Notes under the pieces: model-generated
Told to the model about the DNA's origin: nothing
What the model saw: only the letters and a program-made list of their open reading frames with translations
The model's database searches: none
Translations under genes and position numbers: made by a program
Assembly: GCF_035938995.1 (NCBI RefSeq)
Contig: NZ_DASZGI010000283.1
Span: forward strand, 1-24,808
Direction: 5' to 3'
Source: DASZGI01 sp035938995
GTDB lineage: Bacteria; Actinomycetota; Actinomycetes; Streptomycetales; Catenulisporaceae
DNA: 24,808 nt
In this document: one piece after another, positions 17,637-24,808 of the stretch
Layout: every line of letters starts with the position of its first letter
Numbering within the stretch: position 1 is the first letter of the stretch

Positions 17637-18137
17637 ATGACACAGACTCCGGCGTCCACGCCCAAGCCTGGGCCCGCCTCCGCTCGCACGGCCCTCGGCG
17701 GATGGCTGGAAGGGCCGCGCATCGAGTCGGGCGCGGGAGAGGAGTCCGGCTACCGCGGGGAGCGGCTCGGGCTGCCGGAGTCGGGGCCGGGCTCGCTCGC
17801 GTCGCAGGGGCGCAGGCTGGGCGCCTTGATGGTGGACTGGATCATCGCGGAGCTGATCGCGGTCGCCTTCGGGTGGCACCCGGGGACGGCGGCCGGCACG
17901 TGGGGCACGCTCGCGATCTTCGGCGCGGAGCAGCTGCTCTTGCTCTCGACGCTCGGATACACGATCGGCAAGCGGTTGTTCGGCATGCGTGTGGGGAAGC
18001 TGGGCGGGCCGCTGACGCCGCTTCACGTCATCGTGCGGACCCTGTTGCTGCTGCCGCTGATCCCGGCGGTGGTGTGGGACCGGGACGGGCGCGGACTGCA
18101 TGATCGGCTGGCGGGGACGGTCGTGGTGCTCCGATAG
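17637..18137 (+). CDS. RDD-family membrane protein
   Basis: The 166-residue product has a polar N-terminus (about 1-60) followed by an RDD domain. The RRLGALMVDWIIAEL segment carries the conserved Arg and first Asp. A second hydrophobic helix (about 95-110) leads to GYTIGKRLFGMRVGKL, and the last helix precedes DRDGRGLHDRLAGT with the final Asp. RDD proteins are small integral membrane proteins of poorly known function; some have been linked to ion exchange. From memory, an RDD gene next to glnA is typical of streptomycetes. ATG 17637 is chosen because TACCGT at 17625-17630 would start a leaderless transcript there; GGAG also lies six bases before it. The frame extends to 17589, but those codons are not protein-like. 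It is divergent from glnA. Confidence 0.88.
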   Translation: MTQTPASTPKPGPASARTALGGWLEGPRIESGAGEESGYRGERLGLPESGPGSLASQGRRLGALMVDWIIAELIAVAFGWHPGTAAGTWGTLAIFGAEQLLLLSTLGYTIGKRLFGMRVGKLGGPLTPLHVIVRTLLLLPLIPAVVWDRDGRGLHDRLAGTVVVLR

Positions 18138-18216
18138 CTGCCCGCGTAGGTAGGCAGGTGGGCAAGGCAGCGGCCGCGACGCTGACGGAGGAGCGAAGCC
18201 GCAGGAGGAACGGGGC

Positions 18217-18972
18217 CTAGCGAATGTTGCCGCGGGGGATCCGGCCGCCGCGCGGGATCGGGCCCTTCGGCAGGTTCGCCATCGGGCCGCTGCTGATCGC
18301 GGCCAACCGCTTGGCGTACTCGGACACCTGAAGCTGCGTCAGCTTCGAACGGCCGCGCAGACCGCGCCGGGTGACCGTCTGGGAGAGCTTGCTCAGCGGC
18401 ACCTGCCCGGCCGCCGTGTCGTCGCCCACCGTCAGCGCTTCCACCTCGACGTCGGGGCCGAGGTACCGGGCGATCGCCTTGCGCTCTGCGGTGACCAGCT
18501 GGCCGACCCGGTTCGGGTCGCCCTCCGCGATCAGCAGGATGCCGGCCCGGCCGATGAGCCGGTGCACCAGGTCCTGCTGCCGGTTGAACTGCACCGCCGG
18601 GGTCATCGCCCAGCCCCGCTTCAGGCTCTGCTCCAGCACCGCTGCGGCCGCGCCGGGCTGGCCGTCGATCCGGCTGTAGGCGGACCGCTGGACGCGGCGG
18701 GAGAGGACCGACAGGGCCGTCAGGCCGCCGCCGAGGATGCCAAAGACCGCGGCGAAGACGATGCCGACGACGTTGCCGTGCAGCAGCACGAAAAGCAGCG
18801 CGAAGAGCACGACGCCGACGCCGGCTCCCCAGCCGAAGACTGCCACGGGGAGCCGAGGATCGATGTCCTTGGTCATCCGGTAGGCGTAGACGAGCTGCTT
18901 GAGCCGACCCTTCGGCGGGTCGGGCTGGGCCGTCGGGTCGACAGCCGAGTCCGAGGAGGTGTTACGCGCCAT
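18217..18972 (-). CDS. DUF4191 family membrane protein
   Basis: The 251-residue protein matches the DUF4191 family found across actinobacteria. After a polar N-terminus, RLKQLVYAYRMTKDIDPRLP (about 23-42) precedes two adjoining transmembrane helices (about 44-64 and 68-92). A soluble domain follows with the family stretch GRPGILLIAEG-like RAGILLIAEGDPNRV (about 142-156). The C-terminus is basic and Gly/Pro/Arg-rich (IPRGGRIPRG). The biochemical role is unknown. AGGATA at 18980-18985 reads TATCCT on the coding strand, seven bases before ATG 18972, and no Shine-Dalgarno is present, so a leaderless mRNA is likely. It converges with the RDD gene; the 79 bp between them show no clear terminator. 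Confidence 0.9.
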   Translation of the reverse strand: MARNTSSDSAVDPTAQPDPPKGRLKQLVYAYRMTKDIDPRLPVAVFGWGAGVGVVLFALLFVLLHGNVVGIVFAAVFGILGGGLTALSVLSRRVQRSAYSRIDGQPGAAAAVLEQSLKRGWAMTPAVQFNRQQDLVHRLIGRAGILLIAEGDPNRVGQLVTAERKAIARYLGPDVEVEALTVGDDTAAGQVPLSKLSQTVTRRGLRGRSKLTQLQVSEYAKRLAAISSGPMANLPKGPIPRGGRIPRGNIR

Positions 18973-19065
18973 GCTCAGAAGGATATGTCCCCGCGGGGGG
19001 AGTCACCGCACCGCCTAAGGGGCCGTGATTGTTTCGGTATCCGTGCGGCCGAACGAGGGGCGTTG

Positions 19066-19305
19066 TCACCCGCGCGGGCTACCGGAACCGAGGTCGGCAG
19101 TGGCCTTCGCACGCACCCGGGCCCGCTCCCGGTCCTCCTGGACCGCGGCCCACGCGTTCGCCCGGGCCACCGCGAGCCCGTCGCCCCGGAAGATGACCCG
19201 CTCCACCGTGGTGAGCATCGTGCGCACGGCCGAACGCCGCTGCGCCTGCAGAGCGCCGTAAGCCTGAGCGCCAACCACGGCAGACGGGTTGGTCGTCACC
19301 GTCAT
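19066..19305 (-). CDS. Conserved small protein, 79 residues, unknown function
   Basis: The product is hydrophilic and predicted helical after residue 10, with GAQAYGALQAQRRSAVRTML and then VERVIFRGDGLAVARANAW as its core. It has no membrane span or known motif. From memory, a small ORF stands at this place between lipA and the DUF4191 gene in Streptomyces, which supports it as real. ATG 19305 is preceded by a G-run (GGGGG) about 10 bases upstream. A TTGACC/TAACAC promoter lies about 190 bp upstream. The reverse frame of the same stretch is also open and cannot be fully excluded. Confidence 0.6.
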   Translation of the reverse strand: MTVTTNPSAVVGAQAYGALQAQRRSAVRTMLTTVERVIFRGDGLAVARANAWAAVQEDRERARVRAKATADLGSGSPRG

Positions 19306-19502
19306 CGTCGTCTTACCCCCTGTTCCAAGGACTGTTGGTCAGTGTGGCGCTGCACTGCACTGGCGACGATGCCGAGATGTCTGCCGCGCGGGTCGTCCAC
19401 TGGGGTTGTCGAGACTCAATACTCAAGGACGCAGATCGCCTCTCGCTTGAGCGTCTTCGCCCGAGTTCATGGCGGACCCGCACCCACCACGTTCGATACT
19501 CC

Positions 19503-19531
19503 GTGTTACCAAATCACTTCCCACCGGTCAA
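19503..19531 (-). promoter_or_regulatory. Promoter with -35 TTGACC and -10 TAACAC
   Basis: Read on the minus strand, TTGACC (19531 to 19526) and TAACAC (19508 to 19503) are separated by exactly 17 bp. It lies inside the 346-bp spacer between lipA and the 79-residue gene and points toward that gene, giving a leader of about 190 nt. Apart from this promoter and the hairpin after lipA I see nothing in the spacer. Confidence 0.5.
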
Positions 19532-19626
19532 TTCGGCGTGACGGTCGCGGGGAATCCTCTCCACGCCATCAAGCCTTATCGATCCCGGTCAGAGCACTGG
19601 CGCAAGCCCTGCGCGGCTGCGCCTGT

Positions 19627-19646
19627 GGTGCACAGCGCCGTGCACC
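19627..19646 (-). terminator. Short hairpin just after lipA
   Basis: GGTGCAC and GTGCACC pair perfectly over 7 bp around a 6-nt loop, beginning five bases after the lipA stop. No T-run follows, so it is a weak terminator or an mRNA 3'-end stabiliser. Confidence 0.4.
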
Positions 19647-19651
19647 GTAAG

Positions 19652-20656
19652 TCAGCTGTTTCGCGCCGCAACGGCTTGCTGGTACAGACGCCCGGCCCGG
19701 TACGACGAACGCACCAGCGGCCCGGACATCACCCCGGCGAAGCCGATCGCCTCGGCCTGCTCCTTCAGCTCCACGAACTCCTCCGGTTTCACCCACCGCA
19801 CCACCGGGTGGTGACGCGGCGACGGCCGCAGGTACTGGGTGATGGTGATGAGTTCGCAACCCGCTTCGTACAAGTCGCGCAGCGCCTGGGAAATTTCCTC
19901 GGGCTCCTCGCCCATGCCCAGGATCAGGTTCGACTTGGTCACCAGGCCGGCGGCGCGGGCCTGGCGGATGACGTCCAGCGAGCGCTCATACCGGAAGCCG
20001 GGGCGGATGCGCTTGAAGATGCGCGGTACGGTCTCCACGTTGTGCGCGAGCACTTCCGGCGCCGCTGCGAAGACCTCGTCCAGAAGTTCGGGGACCCCGT
20101 TGAAGTCGGGGATCAGCAGCTCGACGCCGCAGCCGGGCACCTGCTTGTGGATCTCGCGCACCGTCTCGGCGTAGAGCCAGGCGCCGCCGTCCGGCAGGTC
20201 GTCGCGGGCGACGCCGGTCACGGTCGCGTACTTAAGGCCCATCGACGCGACCGACTCGCCGACCCGGCGCGGCTCGTCCCGGTCGAGGGCGGCCGGCTTG
20301 CCGGTGTCGATCTGGCAGAAGTCGCAGCGGCGGGTGCACTGCTCGCCGCCGATCAGGAAGGTCGCCTCGCGGTCTTCCCAGCACTCGAAGATGTTGGGGC
20401 AGCCGGCCTCCTGGCAGACCGTGTGCAAGCCCTCGCGCTTGACCAGGTCGCGCAGGTGGGAGTACTCCGGTCCCATCTTCGCCCGGGTCTTGATCCAGGA
20501 CGGCTTCTTCTCGATCGGGGTGGCGCTGTTGCGCACCTCGAGCCGCAGCAGCTTGCGGCCGTCCGGCCCGACGGTGATCGGGGCGTCGGCAGTGGTGACA
20601 GCGCTGTTGGTGACAGTGGTGTCGGTGACGGGGGTGGTGTCGTCGACGGCGGTCAC
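19652..20656 (-). CDS. lipA: Lipoyl synthase (radical SAM)
   Basis: The 334-residue enzyme inserts two sulfur atoms into protein-bound octanoyl chains to give lipoyl groups. The auxiliary cluster ligands are Cys81, Cys86 and Cys92 (CX4CX5C); the radical SAM cluster is held by Cys107, Cys111 and Cys114 (CTRRCDFC). ATVTGVARDDLPDGGA and the C-terminal RSSYRAG, whose Ser serves the auxiliary cluster, are present. The first ~30 residues form a Thr/Val/Asp-rich tail not needed for catalysis. GTG 20656 has AGGAG about 10 bases upstream. It lies 39 bp downstream of lipB on the same strand, so the two are one operon: LipB transfers octanoyl groups that LipA then sulfurates. Confidence 0.97.
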   Translation of the reverse strand: MTAVDDTTPVTDTTVTNSAVTTADAPITVGPDGRKLLRLEVRNSATPIEKKPSWIKTRAKMGPEYSHLRDLVKREGLHTVCQEAGCPNIFECWEDREATFLIGGEQCTRRCDFCQIDTGKPAALDRDEPRRVGESVASMGLKYATVTGVARDDLPDGGAWLYAETVREIHKQVPGCGVELLIPDFNGVPELLDEVFAAAPEVLAHNVETVPRIFKRIRPGFRYERSLDVIRQARAAGLVTKSNLILGMGEEPEEISQALRDLYEAGCELITITQYLRPSPRHHPVVRWVKPEEFVELKEQAEAIGFAGVMSGPLVRSSYRAGRLYQQAVAARNS

Positions 20657-20695
20657 GCCCGGTTCTCCTCGTGCTTCGTGGTCAGCCGGTCCAGC

Positions 20696-21382
20696 CTACG
20701 CCGCGAGCCGCGCGGCCCTGACCCGGTCGGTGGCCGTGCCTTTAGGCTCGGTCAAGAGATGCAAATGCGGCTCGACGACCGCCAGGAACTCGGCAACGGT
20801 CACCCGGCGGCCCAGTTCCTCGCTCAGGGTTGTGACGCTCGCGTCACGGATTCCGCACGGCACGATCCGGTCGAACCAATCCAGATCATTGTCGCAATTC
20901 ACCGCGAAACCGTGCATCGTGACACCCTGAGCGAATCGCAGTCCGAGCGCGGCGACCTTGCGGTCCTGCGTCCCGTCGCGGCCCGGTACCCAGACCCCGG
21001 AGCGCCCGGCCACCCGGATGGTCTCAAGCCCTAGGTCCGCGCAGGCGTCAATGATCACCTGCTCGACCCGGCGGACGAAGTCCACCACGTACACGCCCTC
21101 GGGCAGCCGCACGATCGGATATCCGACCAGTTGGCCGGGGCCGTGCCAGGTGATCTTCCCACCGCGGTCCACCTCGACGACCGGCGTGCCGTCGAGCGGC
21201 CGGTCCAGCGCCTCGGTGCGCTTGCCCGCGGTGTAGACGGGCGGGTGCTCGAGCAGGATCACCGCGTCCGGCACAGTCCCCGCGACCCGCGCGGCGTGCC
21301 GCGCCCGCTGGTCGTCCCATGCGGCCTGGTAGTCGACCGCCTGATCGCCGAATCCGGCGTGGATGATTTCGAGTTCGCCCAC
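20696..21382 (-). CDS. lipB: Octanoyl-[ACP]:protein octanoyltransferase
   Basis: The 228-residue enzyme moves octanoate from acyl carrier protein to lipoyl domains. It has HPPVYTAGKR (46-55), the RGGKITWHGPGQLVGYP signature (73-89), the catalytic Lys142 in DRKVAALGLR, and the catalytic Cys176 in PCGIRDASVT. It lacks the ~30-residue insertion that, as I recall, some streptomycete LipB proteins have between GRSGVWV and DRK. The frame is open to 21427, but GTG 21382 is chosen because a TAGAGT -10 hexamer lies seven bases before it and family similarity starts there. Transcript continues into lipA. Confidence 0.96.
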   Translation of the reverse strand: MGELEIIHAGFGDQAVDYQAAWDDQRARHAARVAGTVPDAVILLEHPPVYTAGKRTEALDRPLDGTPVVEVDRGGKITWHGPGQLVGYPIVRLPEGVYVVDFVRRVEQVIIDACADLGLETIRVAGRSGVWVPGRDGTQDRKVAALGLRFAQGVTMHGFAVNCDNDLDWFDRIVPCGIRDASVTTLSEELGRRVTVAEFLAVVEPHLHLLTEPKGTATDRVRAARLAA

Positions 21383-21389
21383 GGTTAAG

Positions 21390-21395
21390 ACTCTA
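21390..21395 (-). promoter_or_regulatory. -10 hexamer (TAGAGT) of lipB
   Basis: TAGAGT on the minus strand ends exactly seven bases before GTG 21382, so the transcript should begin at the start codon (leaderless). No Shine-Dalgarno sequence is present, in agreement. Confidence 0.55.
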
Positions 21396-21578
21396 CGACG
21401 CCGCGGCGAGGCCCTGAGCGCCCGCAATCGAGCACGCCGCGAATGGCGGAATGCGCCCCTTCTAGCCTGGTGATTTCGCTCACACTCTGAGTCGCCCCTC
21501 GCGGCTATCGTTGGCGCCGACTCCGGTGTCGGGGTCGAACGCCCGTCCCGGGAACGCAGCGGATTGGAGCATCAGGCG

Positions 21579-22583
21579 ATGGCTGAACGGTTCCGGTGGG
21601 GGATCGCCGGCACGGGGGGCATTGCGTCCGTGTTCGCCGAAGATCTCGCCCGCCTTCCCGATGCCGAGCTCGTCGCGGTCGGCTCCCGGTCTCAGGCGTC
21701 CGCGGATGCGTTCGGCGACCGCTTCGGCATCGCGCACCGGCACGAGGGCTACGAGGCGCTGGCAGCCGACCCCGACGTAGACGCCGTATATGTGGCGGTG
21801 CCGCACGTTGGGCACTGCGAGACCGCACTGACGGCGATCGCCGCCGGGAAGGCCGTCCTGGTAGAGAAGCCGTTCACGGTCAACGAGGCCGAGGCGCGGC
21901 GGATGGTCGAGGCGGCCCGGGCGGCGGGCACGTTCCTGATGGAAGCGATGTGGGTGCGCTTCCTGCCGCACTTCGCGAAGGTGCGCGAGCTGGTGGCGCA
22001 GGGGCGGATCGGGGAGATCCGGTCGGTGATCGCCGATCGCGGCTCGATCCTCAGCACGGACCCGACGCACCGCGTCCTCGCCCCGGAGCTCGGTGGCGGC
22101 GCCCTTCTCGACCTCGGCGTGTATCCGGTCTCGTTCGTGTCGATGCTTCTCGGGGAACCGGACCGGGTCAAGGCGCTGGCACTTCCCGCCGTCACCGGAG
22201 TCGATGCGCAGACATCGCTCCTGCTCGGCCACCGCGGCGGCGCGCACGCCCTGATCACCACGGCGCTGGACGCCGAGAGCGCGAACGCCGCGTCGATCAC
22301 GGGTACGAAGGGACGCATCGACGTGCCGCACGTCTGGCACCGCACCAGCCCGGTGATTCTGACCCACTACGGCGCGGACGGCATGGCGGACGGGGCGGAA
22401 ACCTTCGAATTCACCCACGAGGGCAACGGGTTGCGGCATCAGGCCGCGGAGGTCGGCCGCTGCGTGCGCGCGGGCCTGACGCAGAGCCCGGTGATCCCGC
22501 TGGACGAGACGCTGGCCGTGATGCGCACGATGGACGCGGCGCGAAGGCGCTTCGGCTTGCGGTACCCCGGCGAGGCGGAGTGA
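21579..22583 (+). CDS. Gfo/Idh/MocA-family NAD(P)-dependent oxidoreductase
   Basis: The 334-residue protein opens with a Rossmann fold, WGIAGTGGIASVFA (Gly8, Gly11, Gly13), and has the family's EKP motif in LVEKPFTVN (Glu96-Lys97-Pro98). The second domain contains ELGGGALLDLGVYPVS, with the Asp and Tyr typical of the family's catalytic region. Members oxidise or reduce sugars, polyols or dihydrodiols; the substrate here cannot be named. ATG 21579 is preceded by GGAG nine bases upstream; an in-frame TTG at 21564 is less likely. TATCGT at 21506-21511 is a possible -10. It is divergent from lipB and converges with the FAD oxidoreductase 26 bp away. No link to lipoate synthesis is evident. Confidence 0.93.
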   Translation: MAERFRWGIAGTGGIASVFAEDLARLPDAELVAVGSRSQASADAFGDRFGIAHRHEGYEALAADPDVDAVYVAVPHVGHCETALTAIAAGKAVLVEKPFTVNEAEARRMVEAARAAGTFLMEAMWVRFLPHFAKVRELVAQGRIGEIRSVIADRGSILSTDPTHRVLAPELGGGALLDLGVYPVSFVSMLLGEPDRVKALALPAVTGVDAQTSLLLGHRGGAHALITTALDAESANAASITGTKGRIDVPHVWHRTSPVILTHYGADGMADGAETFEFTHEGNGLRHQAAEVGRCVRAGLTQSPVIPLDETLAVMRTMDAARRRFGLRYPGEAE

Positions 22584-22608
22584 GAGCGCCCAAGGCAGCT
22601 GAGAGGTC

Positions 22609-23904
22609 CTAAGACGGCTGTGCGGCTCCACGGCCAGCATCGCCCTTGCGACGCACCCGAAAGTCCGTCAGCACGGCCTCCGCGGTCCGGTGTGCGGAGG
22701 CTATAGCGCCCTCGATGTTCGGCAGGTCGCGGTGGTCCCCACAGACATAGAGCCCGTTGATAAGGCGGACCGGCCGGGCAAAGTTGTGCGGGGACTGCAT
22801 ACTGACGACCGCGTGCTCGACGTGCCGGATGTCGAGCGTCTCCCAGCGTGCCGCCTGCGGCCCGTAGAGCGTCGCCAGGCGGGCGTGCACCGCCCGGTCG
22901 AGCGCGTCATGCCGCTTGCCGTCCTCGCCGAATACAACCGTGGCCACGAGGGCTCGGCCGGGCGGTGCCAGGCCCGGCGCGGCGCGGCTCACCACGGCCG
23001 TGCGCGCCACTGGTGAGCCGGGATCGGCGTCCACGAACACCGCGGGGGAGCGGTCCGGGTCGGGCGGTACGTCGGCGTCGTCGGTCGTGTGCCAGAGCGT
23101 GGTGACGGCGCGCATGCGCGGCTCGTGCAGCCCGGGGAACAGCTCGACGGCGTTCAGCGGGTCGGCCGCCACGACCACGGCCGAGGCGCGCACCTCGCCG
23201 TCGGACGTCTCGACCCGGTCCGCGCGCACCGCGTGAACCCTTGTGCCGAGGCGGATCGCATCGACGGGCAGGCGCCGGACCAGCAGCCGCGCTATCCGCC
23301 CGACGCCGCCGCCAGGCACCGCGAACCGTCCGCGCACCAGCATGCGCAGCAGCCAGTCGGCGCCCCGGGATGAGGTGGCCAGGTCCTCGTCGCCGGCCAG
23401 CCCGGCCAGGTAGGGGCGCAGGAACTGGTCGATCAGCTCGGCCGAGAAACCGCGCTCGCCGAAGAAGTCCGAGGACGGCTGCTCCGCTCCCGCCAGCGCC
23501 TTCTCCGGGCCGTTCGAGGCAAGCTTATAAAGAAGTTTCGATAGCCGGGCCTTGTCCGCGGCGGTGCCGAGTGGGGTGCGCAGGGCGGAGATGGTCTGTT
23601 GGGGTCGGGTGGGTGCGGCGCCGAAGCGCAGGCTGCGCCCGGCAAGGTGCACGCGTACGCCCGGGGAGAAGCCGCGCATGGCCAGCTCCGTCCACGGGAC
23701 CGCCCGGCGCAGTGCAGGCCATGAGGTGTGCAACAGGTGGCAGCCGTCAGCGAGTACATAACCGTCGACGGTATGGTCCACCGCCCTACCGCCCACGTGT
23801 CCGGACGCTTCGAGGACGGTGACTCCGAGGCCTGCTTCCGTCAGTTCCGCGGCGACGGTGAGGCCGGAAACCCCGGCGCCGACCACGCACACGTCAGCGC
23901 CCAT
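22609..23904 (-). CDS. FAD-dependent amine-oxidase/phytoene-desaturase-like oxidoreductase
   Basis: The 431-residue flavoprotein begins with a dinucleotide fold, VVGAGVSGLTVAAEL (Gly9, Gly11, Gly14), the ribose-binding Glu32, and the GG doublet VGGRA (38-39). The C-terminal FAD motif is LINGLYVCGDHRDLPNIEGAIASAHRTAEAVL-like; GD and the IEGAI helix are intact. VPGGGVGRIARLL (about 198-210) is typical of carotenoid-desaturase and protoporphyrinogen-oxidase-like members. There is no signal peptide. Substrate unknown; no carotenoid genes are adjacent. ATG 23904 has a G-run seven bases upstream. Single gene, with the 120 bp upstream holding no feature I can support. Confidence 0.9.
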   Translation of the reverse strand: MGADVCVVGAGVSGLTVAAELTEAGLGVTVLEASGHVGGRAVDHTVDGYVLADGCHLLHTSWPALRRAVPWTELAMRGFSPGVRVHLAGRSLRFGAAPTRPQQTISALRTPLGTAADKARLSKLLYKLASNGPEKALAGAEQPSSDFFGERGFSAELIDQFLRPYLAGLAGDEDLATSSRGADWLLRMLVRGRFAVPGGGVGRIARLLVRRLPVDAIRLGTRVHAVRADRVETSDGEVRASAVVVAADPLNAVELFPGLHEPRMRAVTTLWHTTDDADVPPDPDRSPAVFVDADPGSPVARTAVVSRAAPGLAPPGRALVATVVFGEDGKRHDALDRAVHARLATLYGPQAARWETLDIRHVEHAVVSMQSPHNFARPVRLINGLYVCGDHRDLPNIEGAIASAHRTAEAVLTDFRVRRKGDAGRGAAQPS

Positions 23905-24024
23905 CGAATAACCCCCAGCAGGGTGAGGTCCGGTGTCCCGGTGTACTCACCTACCCGCTCGGCGCTGCGCGGAACCGGACCTTGTCTGTACCCTGACGCG
24001 GGTCTGGGCGCAGACCGCAGTCGG

Positions 24025-24729
24025 CTACAGGCCGCTGGCGAAGACGTAGGGCTGCGGCGTCACGTTCTTGCCGAGGTCGAGCTGAACGACCTCGTGCGCG
24101 GTCAGCTGGATCGCGGAGGGGTCGCCGGAGACCTTGGTGCCGTTGATGTACGCGGTGACAGGGCCCGTGTACGAGCCGATCTGGTTCGCGGACAGCTTCT
24201 GGTTCCACTCGGCGAAGAACTGGCCGAGCGTGTAGGTGACCTGCACCGGCGACTCGATGTGGATCACGCCGGTGTCGTCGTGGGTGTGCAGGTAATAGAA
24301 CGCGCCGCCGCTCGTGACGAAGGTGCTGCCGTCGCTTTCCGACTGGGTCTGCCAGGGCTGGGCGATGCCGATGCCCCACGGGACCGTCTTGGCCGCGCCG
24401 TTGATGTAGATCGCCAGGTGGGCGTGGATGTGGTAGGCCAGCTGCTCCGAGGTGTTGGCGGAGACGCCGTCGATCGACTGGCCTGTCAGGCCGGTCCAGA
24501 CCGGGGCCAGGGCGCCGGCCGGGCCGGTGGGCGCGGGGCCGCTGCTGGAAGAGCTGCTCTTCGACACGCTCAGCCAGACCAGGCCGCCGACCAGCGCGGC
24601 GACGAGCACGCCGGCGCCGATGCCGAACCGCACTTTGCGCTGGCGCTCCTGCCGCGCCTGCTCGAGGCGCAGCTTCTCGACCTGAGCCCGCCGCGACGCC
24701 GCGTCCTTCTTGTTGGCCTGCGATGCCAT
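24025..24729 (-). CDS. Membrane-anchored protein with His-rich extracytoplasmic domain
   Basis: The 234-residue protein has a basic, helical cytoplasmic N-terminus (about 1-34), one transmembrane helix (about 35-55), a Ser-rich linker (57-65) and an exported domain. That domain carries clustered histidines: AYHIHAHLAIYING (His100, 102, 104) and YYLHTHDDTGVIHIESP (His148, 150, 157), then GQFFAEWNQKL. The spacing suggests a metal site. I have a memory of similar HIHAHL/LHTHD proteins in other actinobacteria, but no established function. The gene stands alone. AGGAAG lies nine bases before ATG 24729; TACGGT at 24779 to 24774 on the minus strand is a possible -10. The 79 bp to the right edge hold only this upstream region. 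Confidence 0.8.
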   Translation of the reverse strand: MASQANKKDAASRRAQVEKLRLEQARQERQRKVRFGIGAGVLVAALVGGLVWLSVSKSSSSSSGPAPTGPAGALAPVWTGLTGQSIDGVSANTSEQLAYHIHAHLAIYINGAAKTVPWGIGIAQPWQTQSESDGSTFVTSGGAFYYLHTHDDTGVIHIESPVQVTYTLGQFFAEWNQKLSANQIGSYTGPVTAYINGTKVSGDPSAIQLTAHEVVQLDLGKNVTPQPYVFASGL

Positions 24730-24808
24730 CTGCCCGCGCTTCCTGGGAAGTCTTCCTGCATATTCGTCGGATAACCGTACACGGCGTCCCTGAGGGAAAA
24801 CACTCGCC

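Overview
The window is GC-rich DNA with actinobacterial codon use and many GTG starts. It most likely comes from the Streptomycetales/Catenulisporales. From memory, the right half (lipB, lipA, a small conserved ORF, a DUF4191 protein, an RDD protein, glnA) has the same order as the lipB-to-glnA block of Streptomyces chromosomes, so it is probably core chromosome. The left half looks accessory and holds two defence-type systems and gene relics.

Layout, left to right. A NarL-type sensor histidine kinase runs off the left edge (minus strand), divergent from an MMPL/RND-type membrane transporter; an 18-bp perfect palindrome lies between them. A very strong hairpin terminator closes the transporter gene. 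Next comes an AbiEi/AbiEii (type IV toxin-antitoxin) pair on the minus strand, with a dyad operator just upstream. The space behind it holds a decayed C-terminal piece of a LacZ-type beta-galactosidase with two single-base indels. A complete, tightly overlapping jetABCD operon (Wadjet, type I by domain content) follows on the plus strand, and converges on a 694-residue helical protein of unknown function. A truncated frame with an internal stop and a second strong hairpin, whose arms resemble the first one, close the accessory part.

From about 15.8 kb: glnA (GSI-beta, adenylylation-type) has a well-formed GlnR box upstream. It is followed by an RDD membrane protein, a DUF4191 membrane protein, a 79-residue conserved protein, and lipA and lipB for lipoic acid synthesis. 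Several of these genes have a -10 hexamer 6-7 nt before the start codon, as expected for leaderless transcripts. The right end holds a Gfo/Idh/MocA oxidoreductase, a FAD-dependent amine-oxidase-like protein, and a membrane-anchored protein with a histidine-rich extracytoplasmic domain.

How the parts work together: JetABC is an SMC-like complex and JetD its nuclease, a system known to restrict plasmids; AbiE is a stress or phage-abortive toxin-antitoxin pair. Together with the relics they form a small defence island between a transporter locus and the glnA/lip core block. I found no complete mobile element, CRISPR array, rRNA or tRNA.
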